The position numbers and the translations under genes were made by a program. Below, piece after piece: positions 43,673 to 52,461 of a DNA stretch of 64,000 nt. Under the pieces are notes generated by a model. It was not told the DNA's origin, searched no databases, and was given only the letters and a program-made list of their open reading frames with translations. Numbering within the stretch: the stretch's first letter is position 1; the number at the start of each line of letters is the position of its first letter. The DNA is taken from NCBI GenBank assembly GCA_034429715.1, contig DAOUFR010000013.1, positions 1 to 64,000 on the forward strand. The letters run 5' to 3'. Origin of the DNA: CAIMUM01 sp034429715 (GTDB lineage Bacteria > Chloroflexota > Dehalococcoidia > GIF9 > UBA5629).

Positions 43673-45352
43673 TTGGCTCATACACATTGGAAACTCCTGC
43701 CTGATGCCGAGAAACCCCTGCTGTTCCGGGGTGCGGGTTCTCTTGTTTCCAGGCTGCTTTATAACCGTGGCATCACCGATCATTCAGACGCCGAGATTTT
43801 CCTTAAAGCCGATAAGCGCCTTGCCATAGATCCTTTCAGCGTCCCCGACATGCATCAGGCCGTCCACCGCGTCTATAAAGCGCTGCTGTCAGGTGAAAAG
43901 ATAGCTGTTTACGGCGATTTCGATGCCGACGGTATTACGGCGACGGCGCTGCTGGTCCAGGGCCTGAGTGAGCTCGGCGGAGATGTCGTGCCCTATATCC
44001 CTCATCGGATGCAGGAGGGCTACGGGCTGAGGATACCTGCTCTGGAGAAACTGCGTAAGCAGGGCGTTACGCTTGTAATAACTGTCGATACCGGTATTAC
44101 AGCTTTTGCTGAAATCGAGAAAGCCCGCAAGATGGGCATGGAGATACTGGTGACCGACCATCACGTGCCGCTGGCTGAGCTGCCGCCGGCCGGCATCATC
44201 GTGGACCCCAAACGCACCGATTCAACCTGCCCTTTCAAGGAATTTGCCGGTGTCGGTGTCGCATACAAGCTGATGGAGGGGCTGCTTTCCGGCGGCGGGC
44301 ATGACGATTTGCTCAACAGCTCATTAGAGCTGGTGACTCTGGGGACTATTACCGATATGTCGCCGCTGATCAGTGAGAACCGTTACTGGGTTAAATCGGG
44401 GCTTCGTCTGCTGCACAGGACCAGGCGTATCGGGCTGGTTGAACTAATGAACGTTGCCGGGATTGAAAAAAGCAGGCTGACAACCGACAGCATCTCATAT
44501 CAGATCGGCCCCAGGCTGAACTCGGCCGGCAGGCTGGATGACGCGGGTACGAGCTACCAGCTGCTGGTAACACAGGACCACGCACAGGCCAGGATACTGG
44601 CCACCGAGCTGGAAGAGAAAAACAAGGAACGGCAGCGCCTGGTAGCAGAGACTTACGATAAGGCGCGCCGTCAGATACTGGAAGATGGCGCGGACAGGGT
44701 TATCCTGATGGCCAGCGACGCCGATTATCCTCCGGGTGTGATCGGCCTGGTGGCCGGCAGGCTGGCGGATGAGTTTTATCGTCCCGTTATATTATTCAAG
44801 ATAGGAGCAGACTCCTGCCGCGGCAGCGCCAGAAGCATTCCCGAGTTCGATCTGATGGAAGCGCTGAAGACATGCCATCACCTGCTCACCAAATACGGCG
44901 GCCATGCACGGGCTGCGGGCTTCAACGCACATACCAGGGATATGCAGCAGTTGCAGAAAAGGCTTCGTTCGCTGGCCGAGGAGCAGCTCACAGGCCTCGA
45001 CCTGCGACCTCACATAGATATCGATGCCGAGGTTTCGCTTTCAGCTTTCGCGGGAGGGACGTTCGAGGAGATGCGTCAGCTCGAGCCTTTCGGCATGGGT
45101 AACCCCGCCCCCGTTTTCCTGAGCCGCAAAGTCGAGGTGGTGGAACAGAAGCTGGTGGGTAACCAGAAGGACCATATAAAGCTCAAGCTGAAACAGGACG
45201 GCGTTGTTTGGGATACCATGGGTTTTCGACTGGGAAATTACCTGGGTGAGCTGTCCCGCCATATAGATATCGTTTATTCCGTAGAGGTGGACAATTACAA
45301 CGGCAAGGGGCAACTCAGGCTCAACCTGCTTGATTTTACGCGCTCTTACTGA
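43673..45352 (+). CDS. recJ: Single-stranded-DNA exonuclease RecJ
   Basis: A 559-aa protein from a TTG at 43673; no ATG in frame exists between the upstream stop and the conserved region. DHH-family motifs: YGDFDADGITATALL (motif I), VDTGI (II) and TDHHVP with Asp162/His163/His164 (III). The DHHA1 domain has GSARSIPEFDLMEAL and YGGHARAAGF, and the C-terminal OB domain ends with the typical FEEMRQLEPFGMGNPAPVF and following strands. It degrades ssDNA 5' to 3' in recombination and mismatch repair. Its last 17 nt overlap the convergent lgt gene. Confidence 0.93.
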   Translation: MAHTHWKLLPDAEKPLLFRGAGSLVSRLLYNRGITDHSDAEIFLKADKRLAIDPFSVPDMHQAVHRVYKALLSGEKIAVYGDFDADGITATALLVQGLSELGGDVVPYIPHRMQEGYGLRIPALEKLRKQGVTLVITVDTGITAFAEIEKARKMGMEILVTDHHVPLAELPPAGIIVDPKRTDSTCPFKEFAGVGVAYKLMEGLLSGGGHDDLLNSSLELVTLGTITDMSPLISENRYWVKSGLRLLHRTRRIGLVELMNVAGIEKSRLTTDSISYQIGPRLNSAGRLDDAGTSYQLLVTQDHAQARILATELEEKNKERQRLVAETYDKARRQILEDGADRVILMASDADYPPGVIGLVAGRLADEFYRPVILFKIGADSCRGSARSIPEFDLMEALKTCHHLLTKYGGHARAAGFNAHTRDMQQLQKRLRSLAEEQLTGLDLRPHIDIDAEVSLSAFAGGTFEEMRQLEPFGMGNPAPVFLSRKVEVVEQKLVGNQKDHIKLKLKQDGVVWDTMGFRLGNYLGELSRHIDIVYSVEVDNYNGKGQLRLNLLDFTRSY

Positions 45353-46142
45353 CCTCTGCCCGGGCCGCCGGCTGCTTTCTTTTACGATACATGGCATATC
45401 TTACAATCAAAGTGATAACTGCAGCCACCACTATCAGGATATCTATGACCTGAGCCTGCGGAAGGTTGAACAGGAAAGGTTCGCTTTCACGGAAGAACCG
45501 TATGATAAAGTCTCCTGTGCCGAAAAAGATCAGCCATAACAGGAAGAGCGTCCCTTCCGGCCTGAGCTTTTTACGCAGTAACCACAGTACCACGAAGCCT
45601 GCCAGGTCCCATATAATATGGAACAGCTGTGTGGGGTAGAGAGGCACGCCGATAGGAGCATAGCTGCTGGGATTGCCGTATATGACAGCGATCGGAAGCT
45701 CGCAGGTCAGGCCATAGCAGCATCCGTTCACCAGGCATCCCACACGGCCGATAGTCTGCCCTAAAATAGCCCCCGGCGCGGCTATATCGCCCAGCAACCA
45801 GAAAGATATCTTTTTTACCAGGCAAAAGATCAGGATGGCTGCCAATCCTCCCAGCACTGCGCCCCAGATGGCAAGGCCTGCAAAATTCAGCAGCTGCTCG
45901 GGGTGATAGAGGTAGTACTGCCATCTGTCTATAATGTGCAGCAGCCTGGCGCCGATAATACCGCCCACCACCGCCCACAATGCCGCATCCCACACGACAT
46001 CCTGTGCTACGCCCCTGCGCCTGGCCTCAACCAGTGAAAGCGCTATCACTGCGATTACAGCCAGCACGACCAGCACGCCGTACCACCTGATCTCAAGCGT
46101 GCCGATGGTTAGCAATACCGGATTCCAATCGATATCAAACAT
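45336..46142 (-). CDS. lgt: Prolipoprotein diacylglyceryl transferase
   Basis: A 268-aa polytopic protein with the Lgt pattern: IRWYGVLVVLAVI in the first helix, GARLLHIIDRWQYY, the signature-like GQTIGRVGCLVNGCCYG, PTQLFHIIWDLAGF and GTGDFIIRFFRES. It attaches diacylglycerol from phosphatidylglycerol to the lipobox Cys of lipoprotein precursors, which are plentiful in this window. The Cys-rich loop (GCLVNGCCYG) in place of NF-type residues is seen in many Chloroflexota and related forms. ftsY lies 4 nt upstream on the same strand. Confidence 0.88.
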   Translation of the reverse strand: MFDIDWNPVLLTIGTLEIRWYGVLVVLAVIAVIALSLVEARRRGVAQDVVWDAALWAVVGGIIGARLLHIIDRWQYYLYHPEQLLNFAGLAIWGAVLGGLAAILIFCLVKKISFWLLGDIAAPGAILGQTIGRVGCLVNGCCYGLTCELPIAVIYGNPSSYAPIGVPLYPTQLFHIIWDLAGFVVLWLLRKKLRPEGTLFLLWLIFFGTGDFIIRFFRESEPFLFNLPQAQVIDILIVVAAVITLIVRYAMYRKRKQPAARAEVSKSA

Positions 46143-46146
46143 ATCT

Positions 46147-47064
46147 TTAAGTTATATCTCCGAAAATAGCATTTACAAACGATACAGGGTCGAACGGCGC
46201 GATATCACCGATCTGTTCCCCCGTTCCTATATATCTGATGGGTATTTGCAGCAGGTCGCAGATGGCTAATACTATACCACCCCTGGCGGTTCCGTCCAGC
46301 TTGGAGAGCAATATGCCATTGACATCCGTAGCCTCCGTGAAGCTGCGTGCCTGCGATAATCCATTCTGCCCCGTAGTGGCGTCTATAACCAGCAGCACTT
46401 CCTGTTGGGCATCGTACTTGCCCGAGACCTTCCTGATTTTCCTGAGCTCGTCCATCAGGTTATGTTTGGTCTGAAGCCTTCCCGCCGTATCTATGATGAC
46501 AATATCGGCAGCGCGGCTGCGCGCTGCCTCCAGCGTATCAAATACTACAGCTCCGGGGTCAGCTCCCGGCTGATGGGCCACCACATCAACGCCCACCCTG
46601 CCTCCCCACATTTTAAGCTGATCGATAGCTGCAGCCCTGAATGTGTCGGCTGCGCCCAACAGCACCTTTTTACCGCTGTTTTTATATTCACCGGCAAGCT
46701 TGGCTATGCTTGTAGTCTTACCCGTCCCGTTAACTCCGACCATCAGAATCACCTTCATCCCCGCATCCGATGTAACGGCTTCGGCCTTTACCGGGACATC
46801 CAGTAGCCGCACCATCTCCTCTTTGAGCGCAACGCGCACCTGGCTCCCCTCGATCAGCTTCTCATCCCTGGTACGTTTTCTCACTCGTTCCAGCAGCTTT
46901 CCCGCGGTTTCCATACCCACATCCGCCGAGATCAGCAATTCCTCCAATTCTTCCCACGTCGATTCCTCGATCCTGGCGCGATTGAAAAGCCCGGCTATTC
47001 TGGAGAAAAACCCTTCGCGGCTGCGGCTTACGCCCTGTTCAGTTCTTTTTCCTATATCTGACAA
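46147..47064 (-). CDS. ftsY: Signal recognition particle receptor FtsY
   Basis: A 305-aa protein. The N domain (about 1-90) is followed by the SRP-type NG GTPase: G1 GVNGTGKTTSIAKLA, the insertion-box DTFRAAAIDQLK, G3 DTAGRLQTK, G4 SKLDGTARGG and the closing FDPVSFVNAIF. No acidic A domain is present, as in many non-proteobacterial FtsY. It docks the SRP-ribosome complex at the membrane. It is followed 4 nt later by lgt, a sensible pairing of membrane protein targeting with lipoprotein maturation. Confidence 0.94.
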   Translation of the reverse strand: MSDIGKRTEQGVSRSREGFFSRIAGLFNRARIEESTWEELEELLISADVGMETAGKLLERVRKRTRDEKLIEGSQVRVALKEEMVRLLDVPVKAEAVTSDAGMKVILMVGVNGTGKTTSIAKLAGEYKNSGKKVLLGAADTFRAAAIDQLKMWGGRVGVDVVAHQPGADPGAVVFDTLEAARSRAADIVIIDTAGRLQTKHNLMDELRKIRKVSGKYDAQQEVLLVIDATTGQNGLSQARSFTEATDVNGILLSKLDGTARGGIVLAICDLLQIPIRYIGTGEQIGDIAPFDPVSFVNAIFGDIT

Positions 47065-47085
47065 CGTGAGCCATATACCCGATTG

Positions 47086-48462
47086 TTATTTGGTTTCGAC
47101 CATCTTGGCATATCCCTTGAGCATCTCGGTCTTCATCATCTTACGCACCACCTCTTTCATCTTGGGGTCCTTGATCATTTCAGTCATCTGCTTGCTGAAC
47201 TCCAGATACCTGGTGTCCTGCTGCGGGAAGTCGAACAGGCCGTGCGATTCATAGTACCTGTAGTCGGCCGTAAAGGGAAACGACAGCCGGGCCCAGATCT
47301 GGTCGCGGAAAATCTTATGCCCGCCCACTCCCAGGAACGTGCGCGGCAGCATATATGTCTGCCTGGCGTTGTCAACACATTTAGCAGCAAACTCTTCCAG
47401 CAGCTCATCTATCCGGCCTGAATCGGCGCATTCATCCGTTACAACACCTGCCAGGTTACCGCCCGATATCTGCGGCATAGCATTGATGATCTCCTGCAGG
47501 TTGGCCACCTGGCTGAGCGGACCGGAAAGAATGAATCCCATTTGCTTGTCCACCGAGGTGGGGATATGGCCGTTAAAGAAGCTCCTGTCCCAGAACATTT
47601 TCAAGCGCGAGGAGAAGAAGCGGTCAACGATCTCCGAGGCAAATATGGTTACATCGGCGTCACGTCCGGCGTTGAAGTAGTCGATGAAGTCATCCTTACC
47701 CTGATAAACACAGATGTTATCAAAGGCGCACTCCATACAGCCAAGGCAGCCTCCGCGCATTTTGATATCGCTTGTCCTGACCACCTGAATATCACCCTTG
47801 AACGAATCTTTAAAGCGCTGCACCATCTTGGCCAGGTTGGACTTCTCGTCGGTTATATCAGCTAAAACCCTGATCTTCATCCCCCTTGTTTCAACTTTGC
47901 CTGCGCCTTTGCCCGGTTTGTAAGTGAACTTCTTGTGAATAACCGGGGCACATAGCTTCATAGTCGGTGCCCGTTTCTCAATGGCGGCAAAGAAGTTGTC
48001 AGCCCACTTAAGCAGTATACGGCGCATGTTTTCGATCATAATATCGTCCATGTCCGCCGAGAAAGGCTCGATATATTTCATATCGAGATCATCGCAAATA
48101 CCATGCATATAGTTATGCGCCGTGTTGTCGAAGAAATGCACAGATGTGCTGAGCACCGTAACATACTTGCCGGCAAATGCTTTTTGCGCTCCCTTCTCGG
48201 CAATCAACTCTATAAAGCGCTTGTACTGCGAGCAAACGAGGAAGACGTACAAAGGGAAAGCCCAGATAACACCGTCGGATCCCCTCACTTCTTCGATGAT
48301 CGACTGGAAAAGATCGTCATTCTTTTCGATCTTGATAATATCGTGCGCGACATTAATCAGCTTAAGTTCATGCTGGGGAAATTTCTTCTGGATTAATTTA
48401 ATGTACTGTACGGTTACGCTGATCTCACCCTTCGGGCTCCCGTTCAACACCGCTATCTTCAT
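47086..48462 (-). CDS. Double flavodoxin-fold NAD(P)H-dependent FMN reductase-like protein
   Basis: A 458-aa protein from the ATG at 48462 with CAGGAG upstream; the longer frame runs through a terminator hairpin. Two FMN-reductase/flavodoxin units lie in tandem. The first (1-180) has the phosphate loop LNGSPKGEIS and WAFPLYVF. The second (about 195-400) has ADITDEKSNLAK followed by GGCLGCMECAFDNICVYQGK, a Cys-rich motif as in iron-sulfur flavoproteins, and VTIFASEIVDRFFSSRLK. It is likely an electron carrier or reductase. The fusion of two units in one chain is uncommon. Confidence 0.78.
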   Translation of the reverse strand: MKIAVLNGSPKGEISVTVQYIKLIQKKFPQHELKLINVAHDIIKIEKNDDLFQSIIEEVRGSDGVIWAFPLYVFLVCSQYKRFIELIAEKGAQKAFAGKYVTVLSTSVHFFDNTAHNYMHGICDDLDMKYIEPFSADMDDIMIENMRRILLKWADNFFAAIEKRAPTMKLCAPVIHKKFTYKPGKGAGKVETRGMKIRVLADITDEKSNLAKMVQRFKDSFKGDIQVVRTSDIKMRGGCLGCMECAFDNICVYQGKDDFIDYFNAGRDADVTIFASEIVDRFFSSRLKMFWDRSFFNGHIPTSVDKQMGFILSGPLSQVANLQEIINAMPQISGGNLAGVVTDECADSGRIDELLEEFAAKCVDNARQTYMLPRTFLGVGGHKIFRDQIWARLSFPFTADYRYYESHGLFDFPQQDTRYLEFSKQMTEMIKDPKMKEVVRKMMKTEMLKGYAKMVETK

Positions 48463-48487
48463 TTTCCAGTCTCCTGCTAATAAAATA

Positions 48488-48513
48488 GTGGAAGCGGCCT
48501 CGGCCGCTTCCAC
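48488..48513 (-). terminator. Intrinsic terminator (12-bp perfect stem)
   Basis: Two perfect 12-nt arms (48488-48499 and 48502-48513) separated by 2 nt. On the minus strand the hairpin is followed by TATTTTATT, so it should end transcription of the Ig-like lipoprotein gene at 48576-49430. Confidence 0.75.
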
Positions 48514-48575
48514 CAATCATAGCACAAGGTTATTTTGTATACAAACAAAAATCAGGGCGCGCCATGACGCCAGTG

Positions 48576-49430
48576 TCAGGGAGAGACCGCTATAGTGGTG
48601 CTGGCAACGCTGGAGCCGGAGGAGTTCTGGGCGGTCAACTGGAATGTAATTGTACCCGTGCCCGACGTATACACAGTCAGGCTCCCGGACGGTTGCACAG
48701 GCCCGTATCCCTGAATAACCACCGACGATGCATTAAGCACCTCCCAGCTGAGAACGGTCGATCCGCCCAACGCCACGTTAGTGGGATTGGCTGTAAAATA
48801 GAGAATGGTGGGCCGGGATGAAGATACCGGAGGTGTGGAAGTCCCGGTAACTGCTACACTGGTCGCGCCGGTTACCGAGTTAATGCCGTTAGTTGCTGTC
48901 AGAATATACGTCGTAGTCACGGCGGGACTGACAGATGTTGCGCCGCTGGCGCCGACGGCGCCGATGCCGCTGATGGTGGCGCCTGTGGCATTGGATGTTG
49001 TCCAGCTTAATATCGCAGAGCCCCCGGCATTGATGCTCGATGGGGAAGCTGAGAACGATAATATCACGGGAAGCCCGGAGGCAGGCGGTTGCGGTGTGAC
49101 TGGAGCGCTCGCGACAGTCAGCAGCGCGGTAGCTCTGGTTGACCCTGCTGAGTTACCGGCCGTTAAGATATAAGTCGTGGTCGATGACGGCGCTACCTTT
49201 TCCGCACCTGTTGAGGCTGCGGCAGGCATGCCCGGATCGATGCTGATAGACGAAGCATTCTGCACCTCCCAGGAAAGTATGGCCGTCTCTCCCGGATTGA
49301 TGGAAGCGGGGTTGACCGTGAAGTTAATCACTACCGGCGCCTTGTTCGCAGTGCCACCACCCATGGCAAAAGTGATGCAGCCCGACGCCGCCAGTAATAG
49401 TATCATAGCTAATAAAATCACATTCCTCAT
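48576..49430 (-). CDS. Ig-like-fold lipoprotein with three repeats
   Basis: A 284-aa protein with GGAGG before the ATG (an adjacent TTG is an alternative). Signal peptide with lipobox AASGC (Cys18). Three Ig-like modules of about 80 residues follow, each with INPGETAILSWEVQNASSIS-like sequence and a closing TTTYILTAxN strand, separated by Pro/Ser linkers. The same modules occur in the lipoprotein at 22918-23571, so the two are homologous. The high similarity between repeats suggests recent internal duplication. The role is unknown. Confidence 0.8.
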   Translation of the reverse strand: MRNVILLAMILLLAASGCITFAMGGGTANKAPVVINFTVNPASINPGETAILSWEVQNASSISIDPGMPAAASTGAEKVAPSSTTTYILTAGNSAGSTRATALLTVASAPVTPQPPASGLPVILSFSASPSSINAGGSAILSWTTSNATGATISGIGAVGASGATSVSPAVTTTYILTATNGINSVTGATSVAVTGTSTPPVSSSRPTILYFTANPTNVALGGSTVLSWEVLNASSVVIQGYGPVQPSGSLTVYTSGTGTITFQLTAQNSSGSSVASTTIAVSP

Positions 49431-49483
49431 CAATACATCCTCCAGAATATATTTGGAAACGCCGCCATCATACTATGACAGGC

Positions 49484-50311
49484 CTAAGCTGTAAAGTGTA
49501 CTTTCGTCCTGCGCCGCAGCCCCGTTACGATATAGGTCGCCAGCAGCGCCAGGCCGCTGAGCAAAATAATAGTTGCCCCGGATGCGAGGTTGAGCAGATA
49601 GGATATCCACAGCCCGCTGAAGGCGAATATCATACCGAAAATCACAGACAGTACCATCATTTTCTTGATGTCGTGCGTGAATTGCCTGGCCATTGCCGCA
49701 GGAAAGGTCAGCATCGCGATCACCAGAATCATGCCGACCACGCGGATCAGTACAACTACGGTCAGCGCAACCATGCACAACAGCAACAGGTAGAGGCCGT
49801 CTACGGGCATCCCCGCCACGGTGCCGAATTCCTCATCGAAGGAGAGCAGCAGGAACTCCTTGTAAAAGGCGACGGTCAAAGCCACTATAACGAAGTCGAG
49901 CGCAGCCATAAGATACAGGTCGCTCACAGGTACGGTCAGTATATTGCCGAAAAGATAACTCATGAGGTCGGGCGCAAATCCTGCCGAAAGACCGATAAAT
50001 GTGACGCCCAGCGCCATGCCGAGCGCCCATAATATTCCGATGGCCGTGTCTTCCGGCAGCCTTGTCCTGCGCGTTACCAGTCCCATAGTCAGCGCTGACA
50101 GCAGTGAAAAGAACATGGCGCCCAGTACGGGACTGAAATTCAACAGATAACCCAGGCCGATACCCCCAAAGGAGGCGTGAGCAATGCTGCCGCTCATAGA
50201 GACAATCTTTTTCACTACCACATAAACGCCCACCAGGCCACAGGCAACGGAAGCCAGCAACCCTGCCATCACGGCATTACGCATGAACTCGAACTGAAAG
50301 GCCTCGAACAT
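49484..50311 (-). CDS. znuB: Zinc/manganese ABC transporter permease (ZnuB-like)
   Basis: A 275-aa protein from the ATG at 50311 (AAGGAA upstream); an in-frame extension to 50374 overlaps znuC and is rejected. About eight TM helices and the ABC-3 family pattern: MRNAVMAGLLASVACGLVGV, IAHASFGGIGLGYLL, RVVGMILVIAMLTFPAAMA and LSGLALLATYIV. It forms the membrane channel for a divalent metal with ZnuC and ZnuA. It is the last gene of the operon, with a 2-nt gap after znuC. Confidence 0.92.
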   Translation of the reverse strand: MFEAFQFEFMRNAVMAGLLASVACGLVGVYVVVKKIVSMSGSIAHASFGGIGLGYLLNFSPVLGAMFFSLLSALTMGLVTRRTRLPEDTAIGILWALGMALGVTFIGLSAGFAPDLMSYLFGNILTVPVSDLYLMAALDFVIVALTVAFYKEFLLLSFDEEFGTVAGMPVDGLYLLLLCMVALTVVVLIRVVGMILVIAMLTFPAAMARQFTHDIKKMMVLSVIFGMIFAFSGLWISYLLNLASGATIILLSGLALLATYIVTGLRRRTKVHFTA

Positions 50312-50313
50312 GT

Positions 50314-51072
50314 TTAATGTTCCTTCAATACGCGATGGGGTATTTCCCCGTGTGCGATAAGTTGAACCGGGCATTTGTAGGTCGCCTCAAGTATCTCCGG
50401 CGTGATTTCACGCGAGCCGTGATAATAGAGTTGCACGTTGAGGCAGGCTATCTTGTCCACGAATACCGAGACGGCGCCGATATCGTGCGATACCATGATA
50501 ATGGCCATCTCCTTCTTAAGCTCCTCCAACAACTCATAGAAATCGGTCTGCATGGCCGTATCTACGCTCGCCGTCGGCTCATCCAGCAACAGCAATGCCG
50601 GATCAGAGACGAGCGCACGGGCGATGAAGGTCCGTTGCTGCTGCCCACCTGAAAGCTGCCCGATTTGAGTCCGGGCGTGGGAAAGCATACCAACCCGCGC
50701 GAGTGCTTTCTCGGCAGCATCCCTGTCTGACCGGTCATAGGGTCTAAGCATGCCCCTTTTCCCGTAGCGCCCCATCATTGCAACCTCCATCACACTGACG
50801 GGAAAATCGCGGTCATAATCGCTGTGCTGCGGAACGTAGCCTATCCTGCTGTGGCTTCTGCCCGGCGGACTGCCCAGCACCGTGACGATGCCGCGCTGCG
50901 GCTTGATCAGCCCCAGTATGACCTTGAGCAGCGTGCTCTTGCCGCCTCCGTTGGGGCCGATGATGCCCAGGAAGTCATGCTCACCCACCCTCAGGTTGAT
51001 GTCCTCCAGGGCAGGCGTGCCGTTATAGCTCACCCAGACGTTTTCCAGCCTGACGACATCTCCCGATACCAA
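50314..51072 (-). CDS. znuC: Zinc/manganese ABC transporter ATPase (ZnuC-like)
   Basis: A 252-aa protein from a TTG start 2 nt after the znuA stop, with GGAGG inside the end of znuA. Walker A GPNGGGKST, Q-loop YVPQHSDYDRDFPVSV, signature LSGGQQQRTFIARAL, Walker B LLLLDEPTASVD and switch His in VSHDIG match metal-uptake ABC ATPases. It powers import of Zn(II) or Mn(II). The control by a Fur-family gene at the operon head and the nature of ZnuA favour zinc. Confidence 0.93.
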   Translation of the reverse strand: MVSGDVVRLENVWVSYNGTPALEDINLRVGEHDFLGIIGPNGGGKSTLLKVILGLIKPQRGIVTVLGSPPGRSHSRIGYVPQHSDYDRDFPVSVMEVAMMGRYGKRGMLRPYDRSDRDAAEKALARVGMLSHARTQIGQLSGGQQQRTFIARALVSDPALLLLDEPTASVDTAMQTDFYELLEELKKEMAIIMVSHDIGAVSVFVDKIACLNVQLYYHGSREITPEILEATYKCPVQLIAHGEIPHRVLKEH

Positions 51073-51074
51073 AG

Positions 51075-51941
51075 TTACTTCAGGGCCTCCTTAAAGGCTG
51101 CCGTTACCTTCCGCATATTTTCCAGGTAGTCTCCGGCCAGTGGATCTATGACCACCACCTGGCCGCCGATTTCATGCGCGATGGCCTCGGCGCTTTTAGT
51201 ATCGAATTCAGGTGAAACAAAAATCACCTTGATGTTCTGCGTCCGTGCTTCATTGATCAACCTGGACATATAAGCCGCTTTCGGCTCCTTGCCCTCCTGC
51301 TCAATGCCGAGCTGCTGCAAGCCGTAATCCCTTGCAAAATATCCCCAGGCGGGATGATAGACTATAAAGGTGTGTGAGACAGTGCCCTTCAAGAGGTCGC
51401 CCAATTCCATATCCAGCTCATCCAGGTCTTTCAGGTATGAATCGCGGTTTTGTTCATAGTATTGCCGGTTCTGCGGATCTATATGCGACAGGCCCTGGCA
51501 AATGTTTTGCACCATGATTTTTACGTTGCGCGGGGAGGTCCAGACATGCGGGTCCATACCCGGCTCATCTGGATCGTCGCTTTTAATTACGGCTATTCCT
51601 TTGCTGCAGTCGACCACCAGCATGTTTTTATTCTGGGCCAGGAGTTTATCCAGCCAGGAGAGCTCAAACTCGATGGGCGAACCGACTTTGCAATAAACCT
51701 TAGCCCTGCTCAATTGCGCCATCTGTACAGGTGTGACTTCATATGTGTGCGGGCTGGCGCCCGGCGGGACCATGACCGTGATATCAACCTTATCGCCGCC
51801 CACACGCTTTACAAACTCCTGCTGGGGAAGGACCGTCACAGCCACACCTATTTTCCCGTTGACCGGCGCGGGTGCAGGGGTACAGGCCGCCGTTACCATT
51901 ATTGCGGCTGTCAGCGCGATGATTAACAGGTGTCTAAACAT
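51075..51941 (-). CDS. znuA: Zinc-binding lipoprotein (ZnuA-like)
   Basis: A 288-aa lipoprotein (lipobox TAAC, Cys20) of the cluster A-I metal receptors. Ligands: His65 in GASPHTYE, His132 in DPHVWTSP, His196 in VYHPAWGYF and a C-terminal carboxylate in VVVIDPLA. The flexible loop before His132, rich in His in many ZnuA, is short and acidic here (SDDPDEPGMD). This leaves zinc or manganese open, with zinc favoured by context. It starts 10 nt after the regulator gene. Confidence 0.9.
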   Translation of the reverse strand: MFRHLLIIALTAAIMVTAACTPAPAPVNGKIGVAVTVLPQQEFVKRVGGDKVDITVMVPPGASPHTYEVTPVQMAQLSRAKVYCKVGSPIEFELSWLDKLLAQNKNMLVVDCSKGIAVIKSDDPDEPGMDPHVWTSPRNVKIMVQNICQGLSHIDPQNRQYYEQNRDSYLKDLDELDMELGDLLKGTVSHTFIVYHPAWGYFARDYGLQQLGIEQEGKEPKAAYMSRLINEARTQNIKVIFVSPEFDTKSAEAIAHEIGGQVVVIDPLAGDYLENMRKVTAAFKEALK

Positions 51942-51951
51942 CTTTATTCCT

Positions 51952-52386
51952 TTACGCTTCTCCAGCCCTGCACTGCGGGCATAATCCCATGAATTCCAGC
52001 AGGTGGCGGTTGATGCTGAAACCCGTATCCCGTTCCAGGCGCTGTTTCAACCGGTCCAATTCGCAGTCCGTGAAGTCCGCCACCCTGCCGCACTCGCGGC
52101 AGATCACGTGATGATGGTGCTCCCCCGGGCGATGGCGTTTGAGATAGCTGCGGCAGGAATCCCCTATGTGGACCTCGCAGAGCAAACCGTTTTCCTGAAG
52201 AAGGTCCAGCGTGCGGTACACCGTAACCAGGCCGATACCGGGATATTTCTTGTGCAGCCTGTCATGGATGTCAGCCGGCCTGAGGTGCTCGCTGCAATTG
52301 CCCAGCATGGAAATAATGGCCTTCCTCTGCGGTGTAAGCTTGTATCCCCGCTTCTTCAGCTCTGCCGTAACATCCTTGTCAGCCAT
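51952..52386 (-). CDS. zur: Fur-family metalloregulator, probably Zur
   Basis: A 144-aa protein. The winged-helix N-terminal part has GYKLTPQRKAIISML and LVTVYRTLDLL. The dimerisation domain has a His4 run (90-93), CREC (Cys96/Cys99) and CPQC (Cys136/Cys139), which is the structural zinc site. It heads the operon with znuA, znuC and znuB, so it is the likely zinc-dependent repressor of its own operon. The Fur-type 7-1-7 palindrome 15 nt upstream of its start supports this. Zur is inferred from the operon; Fur itself is less likely. Confidence 0.85.
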   Translation of the reverse strand: MADKDVTAELKKRGYKLTPQRKAIISMLGNCSEHLRPADIHDRLHKKYPGIGLVTVYRTLDLLQENGLLCEVHIGDSCRSYLKRHRPGEHHHHVICRECGRVADFTDCELDRLKQRLERDTGFSINRHLLEFMGLCPQCRAGEA

Positions 52387-52401
52387 GTTTTTATCGCCAA
52401 T

Positions 52402-52416
52402 TGAAAATCATTTTCA
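52402..52416 (-). promoter_or_regulatory. Fur/Zur box in the zur-znu promoter
   Basis: A perfect 7-1-7 inverted repeat (TGAAAAT-C-ATTTTCA) lies 15 nt upstream of the regulator ATG. On the minus strand it directly follows TATAAA, so a bound repressor would cover the -10/start region. The arrangement indicates autoregulation of the operon. Confidence 0.75.
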
Positions 52417-52461
52417 TTTATAAAAGTAACACTAAGTCGGAGCAGTGTCAAAATCACGAAA

